This document shows positions 1-4,188 of a stretch of 7,156 nucleotides of DNA, piece by piece. The stretch lies in NCBI GenBank assembly GCA_903953615.1, contig CAJBKH010000313.1, forward strand, positions 1 to 7,156, in the 5' to 3' direction. Under the pieces are notes generated by a model. The model did not search any database. It was not told the DNA's origin and worked only from the letters and a program-made list of their open reading frames with translations. This DNA is from an uncultured Bacteroidota bacterium (GTDB lineage Bacteria; Bacteroidota; Bacteroidia; NS11-12g; UBA955). A program made the translations under genes and the position numbers. Each line of letters opens with the position of its first letter. Position 1 is the stretch's first letter.

Positions 1-2124
1 CAGCGTTCCAAAAAACTTTCTTTGGGTTTCTGCCAACCCTTCCATATCAAATTTAAGATTATCCCAAGGATCGCTATTGGTAGCCATGTACCAACGCGTA
101 GTATCGGCACCATATTGGTCGATGGTGGCAAATGGATCGACTCCATTGCCCAAGCGTTTGCTCATTTTGTTACCGTTTTTGTCGAGCACCAATCCATTGG
201 CAATTACATTTTTATAAGCAACTGAATCGAACAACATCACTGATAAAGCATGCAGGGTAAAGAACCATCCGCGTGTTTGATCGACCCCTTCTGCAATAAA
301 ATCTGCTGGGAAAGCCGATTTCCATTCTTTGTTAAATGGAGTTCCATTCTCTTCACCAGTATTTAAACCCCATTGCGCATAAGGCATGGCGCCACTATCA
401 AACCAAACATCTATTAAATCTGTTTCGCGTTTCATAGGTTCGCCTTTTGATGACAAAAGAACGATATCATCAACATATGGGCGGTGCAAATCACTTATCT
501 CCATATTATTAGAATGACCCGCAGCATTGGCTTTGGCCATTTCCAATTTTAATTCTTCAATAGAACCAATGCATATTTCTTCGCTACCATCGGCAGTGCG
601 CCAAATTGGCAAAGGGGTGCCCCAATATCTACTACGACTTAAATTCCAATCGATTAAATTTTCTAACCAATTGCCAAAACGGCCTTCGCCAGTTGATGCA
701 GGTTGCCATTTGATGGTTTTATTAAGTTCTACTAATCTTTCCTTTACAGCTGTGGTTTTTATGAACCAACTATCCAAAGGATAATATAAAATGGGTTTAT
801 CAGTACGCCAGCAATGCGGATACGTATGCTCGTATTTTTCAACCTTAAAAGCTTTGTTTTCTTCTTTAAGTTTAATGGAGATTAAAACATCCGTGCTTTT
901 ATAGTTTGGATCTTTTTCGTCAGCATCGTTGTAATTTTTTACAAACAATCCTGAAAACTCGCCAACACCATCAACAAACTTACCTTGTCTATCCACCAAT
1001 GTTAAAGCTCCAATGCCATTTTGTTTGGCGACTCTAAAATCGTCGGCACCAAAACTTGGCGCTATGTGAACGATACCTGTACCATCTTCGGTGGTTACAA
1101 AATCACCAATAATCACTTTGAATGCATCGCCTTCTATCAGCTCTTTTTTATTGGCTTCAAATGGCATGAGTTGTTCGTATTGGATGCCTGCTAACTCACT
1201 ACCCTTCAGTTCATGAATAATCTTAAAAGGAATGAGTTTATCGCTAGCATTATAATCTTCTAACTGAATATCTGTGGCTTTTTCGCTAAAGTATTTGCCC
1301 AATAAATTTTTTGCTAGAATAACTGTTACTGGCAAGTAGGTATACTGATTAAATGTTTTGACAATTACATAATCAATGTTTTTTCCAACTGCCAAAGCAG
1401 TATTACTAGGCAATGTCCAAGGTGTGGTGGTCCATGCTAAGAAATACAAATCTGCTGCAATACTTGAGAGTGCATGGTTAGATGTTAGTTTAAACTGAGC
1501 CACAGCAGTCGTATCTTTCACCGGTTTATAGGTGCCTGGTTGGTTTAATTCATGGCTACTTAAACCGGTACCAGCAGCTGGACTGTATGGTTGTATCGTA
1601 TAACCTTTGTATAAAAATCCTTTTGAATGTAATTGTTTAAGCAAATACCATAGGGTTTCAACATACTTAGTTTCGTAGGTAATATAAGGATGTTCAAGAT
1701 CTACCCAATACCCCATGCGCTCGGTTAAGGAATCCCATTTATCTTTAAACAACATGACATCTTTGCGACATTCAGCATTGTAATCTTCGATACTAATTGT
1801 TTTGCCAATGTCCTCTTTAGTGATTCCCAGGCGTTTTTCAACTTGTAGTTCTATAGGTAAACCATGTGTATCCCAGCCACCTTTGCGCTCTACTTTAAAA
1901 CCTTGAAGTGTTTTATATCTACAAAAAATATCTTTAATAGCGCGTGCCATTACGTGGTGGATACCTGGCATCCCATTGGCGCTAGGTGGACCTTCGTAAA
2001 AAACAAAGTCCTTGCTATTTTGTCTGCTATCGATACTTTTTTGAAAAGTGTTATCAGCTTTCCATTGCTGTAAAACTTCTTCTTCTATCTTTGGCCAATT
2101 GACTTGTTTAAGTGTGCGGTACAT
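1..2124 (-). CDS. ileS: Isoleucyl-tRNA synthetase, type 2, partial (C-terminus beyond left edge)
   Basis: Cytoplasmic class Ia aminoacyl-tRNA synthetase that charges tRNA-Ile and edits misactivated valine. The reading frame is open from the ATG at 2122-2124 to the window edge (708 codons; the family is usually about 1,050-1,150). An in-frame TGA lies 10-12 bases upstream of the ATG, which excludes a longer start. Motifs in order: EGPPSANG at 44-51; the class I signature as GIHH at 54-57 instead of HXGH; GGWDTHGLP at 82-90; TTTPWTLPSN at 232-241 opening the CP1 editing domain; GTGIVHIAPSFGADD at 348-362 in the editing site; SRSRYWGTPLPIW at 496-508; DVWFDSGAMP at 572-581; FIAEGVDQTRGWFF at 609-622; KMSKR at 653-657. 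The visible end, with EGLAETQRKFFGTL, is the junction to the anticodon-binding domain, which is not seen. KMSKR and the eukaryote-like wording of the motifs indicate type 2 (inference). The GIHH swap is the one odd catalytic feature. Identity is very secure. Confidence 0.97.
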   Translation of the reverse strand, partial: MYRTLKQVNWPKIEEEVLQQWKADNTFQKSIDSRQNSKDFVFYEGPPSANGMPGIHHVMARAIKDIFCRYKTLQGFKVERKGGWDTHGLPIELQVEKRLGITKEDIGKTISIEDYNAECRKDVMLFKDKWDSLTERMGYWVDLEHPYITYETKYVETLWYLLKQLHSKGFLYKGYTIQPYSPAAGTGLSSHELNQPGTYKPVKDTTAVAQFKLTSNHALSSIAADLYFLAWTTTPWTLPSNTALAVGKNIDYVIVKTFNQYTYLPVTVILAKNLLGKYFSEKATDIQLEDYNASDKLIPFKIIHELKGSELAGIQYEQLMPFEANKKELIEGDAFKVIIGDFVTTEDGTGIVHIAPSFGADDFRVAKQNGIGALTLVDRQGKFVDGVGEFSGLFVKNYNDADEKDPNYKSTDVLISIKLKEENKAFKVEKYEHTYPHCWRTDKPILYYPLDSWFIKTTAVKERLVELNKTIKWQPASTGEGRFGNWLENLIDWNLSRSRYWGTPLPIWRTADGSEEICIGSIEELKLEMAKANAAGHSNNMEISDLHRPYVDDIVLLSSKGEPMKRETDLIDVWFDSGAMPYAQWGLNTGEENGTPFNKEWKSAFPADFIAEGVDQTRGWFFTLHALSVMLFDSVAYKNVIANGLVLDKNGNKMSKRLGNGVDPFATIDQYGADTTRWYMATNSDPWDNLKFDMEGLAETQRKFFGTL
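154..168 (-). other. KMSKR catalytic loop codons of IleRS
   Basis: The minus strand codes K-M-S-K-R at residues 653-657, the second class I signature that contacts ATP. E. coli type 1 IleRS has KMSKS. The final Arg is usual in type 2 and eukaryotic cytosolic IleRS (family knowledge). The following residues, LGNGVDP, match the family context. Confidence 0.9.
1954..1965 (-). other. Swapped class I signature motif (GIHH) in IleRS
   Basis: These four codons read GGT ATC CAC CAC on the minus strand, residues 54-57 of the synthetase. Canonical IleRS has H-X-G-H here, which binds ATP and stabilises the adenylation transition state. The flanking residues (EGPPSANGMP before, VMARAIKD after) fix the alignment, so the motif is an exchange of the first and third positions and not a misplaced frame. 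GXHH is known from a subset of type 2 IleRS enzymes. Confidence 0.93.
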
Positions 2125-2151
2125 GCTTTCTATTCAAAAAAATTAAGTGTG

Positions 2152-2159
2152 CAAAGATA
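2152..2159 (-). promoter_or_regulatory. Bacteroidota-type -7 element of the ileS promoter
   Basis: The minus strand reads TATCTTTG, a perfect match to the Bacteroidota -7 consensus TAnnTTTG. It ends 27 bases before the ileS ATG, which implies a short leader. I see no convincing -33 TTTG or TTG box at 17-23 bases further upstream. The leader has no strong Shine-Dalgarno sequence, which is normal in this phylum. This suggests ileS is transcribed from its own promoter and does not depend on the dehydrogenase gene upstream. Confidence 0.7.
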
Positions 2160-2240
2160 ATTTATTTAATTGGGGAATTTATAAGCTAAAAACAACCCCA
2201 AGAAAATTGGTAAATCCATCATAAAATAAATAGGAGTTAG

Positions 2241-2270
2241 ACATCAATTAAACGTATTGTTAATTGATGT
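2241..2270 (-). terminator. Perfect 11-bp inverted repeat; candidate terminator of the dehydrogenase gene
   Basis: The arms ACATCAATTAA (2241-2251) and TTAATTGATGT (2260-2270) are exact reverse complements around an 8-base loop. The structure begins 40 bases past the stop codon of the upstream dehydrogenase gene and lies about 80 bases before the ileS -7 element. That is where a terminator would be expected. The stem is AT-rich and is not followed by an uninterrupted U tract on the minus strand, so a dyad operator or an mRNA-end stabilising hairpin is equally possible. The symmetry is seen directly; the function is inferred. Confidence 0.45.
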
Positions 2271-2310
2271 TTAAAGTATTTTCTAAAACTAAAGCATTAC
2301 AGACAGACGA

Positions 2311-3942
2311 CTATTCTTCTGACAAGAAAGGGTATCTGTAATCTTTTACTGGCACAAGTGTTTCCTTTATGGTACGTGTACTTGTCCAACGCAAAAGATT
2401 GGCTTTGCTACCTGCTTTATCATTGGTACCACTGGCTCTGCTTCCGCCAAATGGTTGCTGTCCTACGACTGCACCTGTTGGCTTATCGTTAATGTAAAAA
2501 TTACCTGCTGCATTTCTCAATTTTTCAGTAGCAGTAGTGATTGCATAACGGTCTTGTGCTATAATAGCACCTGTCAAAGCATATTCACTCGTGGTGTTCA
2601 CCAATTCTAAAGTTTTTTCGAACTCATTTTCGTTGTATACATAGAGCGTTAGAACTGGACCGAATAGCTCTTCGCACATGGTAACATATTTTGGATCTTG
2701 TGCAACAATAACGGTTGGCTCAATAAAATAACCTTTGCTCTTATCACAATTGCCACCGACAATAATTTCTGCTCCTGCGTCCGCTTTCGCATTGGCAATG
2801 TATTTGGCCAATTTATCGAATGATTTTTCGTCAATTACAGCGTTTACAAAATTGGTGAAATCTTCTGTAGGGCCTACTTTCATGGTTTTTATCTCTGCCA
2901 CTAATTTTGATTTGATGTCATTCCATAAATTAGAAGGAATATAAGCTCTTGAAGCTGCTGAACATTTTTGACCTTGGTATTCGAAGGCACCACGTGCAAG
3001 GGCAGCAACTGTTGTATCAACATCGGCACTTTTGTGCACCATAACAAAATCTTTACCGCCTGTTTCTCCGACAATTCTTGGGTAGGTTTTGTATTTATGA
3101 ATATTGGCTCCTATGCTGTTCCACATGCTGCGGAAAACGCCTGTTGAGCCAGTAAAATGTAGACCTGCAAAATCAGGATGATTAAAAATAATATCGCCAG
3201 TGGTAGGACCATCGGTATAAATTAAATTGATGACACCTGCAGGTAACCCAGCTTCTATCAGGAGCTCCATAATAACATTGGCTGAATATATTTGGGTGAA
3301 GGCTGGTTTCCATACGACCACATTGCCCATCATGGCCATACAAGTAGGTAAATTGCCAGCAATCGCTGTAAAATTAAAAGGGGTTAATGCAAATGTAAAG
3401 CCTTCAAGTGGGCGATGTTCTAAACGATTCCAAATGGCTTTACCGTTGGCAGTAGGTTGATCAGCATAAATTTCGCTCATGTATTGCACATTGAATCTTA
3501 AAAAATCAATGAATTCGCAAGCGGCATCAATCTCGGCCTGATAGGCATTTTTAGATTGTGCCAACATGGTGGCTGCGTTCAATTTTGCGCGGTAAGGACC
3601 AGCTAATAATTCAGCAGCCTTTAAGAAAATGGCTGCTCTTTGTTCCCAAGGCATATTTTCCCAAGCTGGTTTAGCTGCCATGGCTGCATTAATGGCATCA
3701 TGAACGTGACTAGCTTCACCTACATGAAACAACCCAATTTGATGGTGAATATCGTGAGGCGGTGCAATTTTTTCTGTTTTTTCTGTTCTTACTTCTTCGC
3801 CATTGATATACATTGGAATATCGATGACTTTGCTTCTGGCCTCTGTTAAAGCTTTTTTAAGTGCTAATTTTTCTTTGCTACCTGGCGCATAATCAAGCAC
3901 TGTTTCATTGATGGCTGTAGGAATTTTAAAAAAACCGTTCAT
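2311..3942 (-). CDS. pruA: Delta-1-pyrroline-5-carboxylate dehydrogenase (L-glutamate gamma-semialdehyde dehydrogenase)
   Basis: Cytoplasmic NAD-dependent enzyme of the aldehyde dehydrogenase superfamily that oxidises glutamate semialdehyde, in equilibrium with P5C, to glutamate: the second step of proline degradation. The gene is complete at 543 residues, the usual length of the stand-alone form that resembles the eukaryotic mitochondrial enzyme. Visible motifs: TPFNFTAI at 187-194 with the conserved active-site Asn190; WKPAF at 211-215 with the cofactor-binding Lys212; FTGSTG at 263-268 in the Rossmann fold; VGETGGKDF at 291-299 with general-base Glu293; GQKCSAASR at 324-332 with catalytic Cys327; EELFGPV at 424-430; PFGGSRASG at 498-506. 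All expected catalytic residues are present. No proline dehydrogenase domain is fused and none lies in the window, so this is not a PutA-type bifunctional protein. The ATG start follows a Bacteroidota-type promoter, and the stop is TAG. The gene diverges from the neighbouring surface-protein gene. Function is well supported; the symbol pruA (or rocA) follows common usage. Confidence 0.95.
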   Translation of the reverse strand: MNGFFKIPTAINETVLDYAPGSKEKLALKKALTEARSKVIDIPMYINGEEVRTEKTEKIAPPHDIHHQIGLFHVGEASHVHDAINAAMAAKPAWENMPWEQRAAIFLKAAELLAGPYRAKLNAATMLAQSKNAYQAEIDAACEFIDFLRFNVQYMSEIYADQPTANGKAIWNRLEHRPLEGFTFALTPFNFTAIAGNLPTCMAMMGNVVVWKPAFTQIYSANVIMELLIEAGLPAGVINLIYTDGPTTGDIIFNHPDFAGLHFTGSTGVFRSMWNSIGANIHKYKTYPRIVGETGGKDFVMVHKSADVDTTVAALARGAFEYQGQKCSAASRAYIPSNLWNDIKSKLVAEIKTMKVGPTEDFTNFVNAVIDEKSFDKLAKYIANAKADAGAEIIVGGNCDKSKGYFIEPTVIVAQDPKYVTMCEELFGPVLTLYVYNENEFEKTLELVNTTSEYALTGAIIAQDRYAITTATEKLRNAAGNFYINDKPTGAVVGQQPFGGSRASGTNDKAGSKANLLRWTSTRTIKETLVPVKDYRYPFLSEE

Positions 3943-3969
3943 ATTGTTTGAATTAGATTAAATGAGGTG

Positions 3970-4003
3970 CAAAGGTAATTTTTTTGTCCGATAAAAACCC
4001 AAT
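3970..4003 (-). promoter_or_regulatory. Bacteroidota-type promoter of the P5C dehydrogenase gene
   Basis: The minus strand carries TACCTTTG (3970-3977), a perfect TAnnTTTG -7 element, 27 bases before the start codon. An ATTG at 4000-4003 lies 22 bases further upstream and can serve as the -33 element, within the usual spacing range. The -7 box is strong; the -33 assignment is weaker. The same TTTGCAC context and the same 27-base distance are found at the ileS promoter. Confidence 0.65.
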
Positions 4004-4030
4004 ATTTGAAAGGCTAAGATGTACATTATT

Positions 4031-4040
4031 AAATGCATTT
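4031..4040. repeat. Short perfect palindrome in the divergent intergenic region
   Basis: AAATGCATTT is its own reverse complement. It lies between the two outward-facing promoters, upstream of both -33 boxes. It could be a regulator-binding site, but a 10-bp AT-rich palindrome can easily arise by chance in AT-rich DNA. Confidence 0.25.
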
Positions 4041-4062
4041 TAAACATGAAATTAATAACATG

Positions 4063-4093
4063 TTGATAAATTAGGTAAAAACACCTATATTTC
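4063..4093 (+). promoter_or_regulatory. Probable promoter of the secreted repeat-protein gene
   Basis: TTG at 4063-4065 and TATATTTC at 4086-4093 are separated by 20 bases, as in Bacteroidota -33/-7 pairs. The -7 box differs from TAnnTTTG only in its last base. The leader to the ATG would be about 20 bases, with no Shine-Dalgarno sequence. A small inverted repeat (TAGGT at 4072-4076, ACCTA at 4083-4087) sits in the spacer and overlaps the -7 box, so a repressor could act there. That is only a possibility. Confidence 0.5.
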
Positions 4094-4116
4094 GCCTCTG
4101 ATAACATTTAGATAAT

Positions 4117-4188
4117 ATGATGGCAAGAATATACAAGCTTTTTCTTATTTCTTCCCTATTTTACTTGGCTTTAAACCCAGTTAAGGGG
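4117..4188 (+). other. Signal peptide of the secreted repeat protein
   Basis: Residues 1-24 have a short basic n-region (R4, K7), a hydrophobic h-region (residues 8-19, rich in F, L and I) and a small residue, G24, at the cleavage point. Q25 would become the mature N-terminus, a frequent arrangement in Bacteroidota Sec substrates. The exact cleavage site is inferred. There is no lipobox cysteine, so it is not a lipoprotein. Confidence 0.8.

Noticed and set aside
1..2124. Several short plus-strand open frames opposite ileS (for example 22-225, 527-784, 1864-2073)
   Set aside because: They lie antisense to a continuous, motif-rich IleRS frame and their translations resemble no known protein.
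2125..2310. Co-transcription of the dehydrogenase gene and ileS as an operon
   Set aside because: They are in the same direction, but the 186-base gap contains a hairpin and a perfect -7 box before ileS. Independent transcription is more likely, though read-through is not excluded.
2649..3849. Short open frames overlapping the P5C dehydrogenase gene on both strands
   Set aside because: The dehydrogenase frame is complete with all catalytic motifs; the others are shadows without protein-like features.
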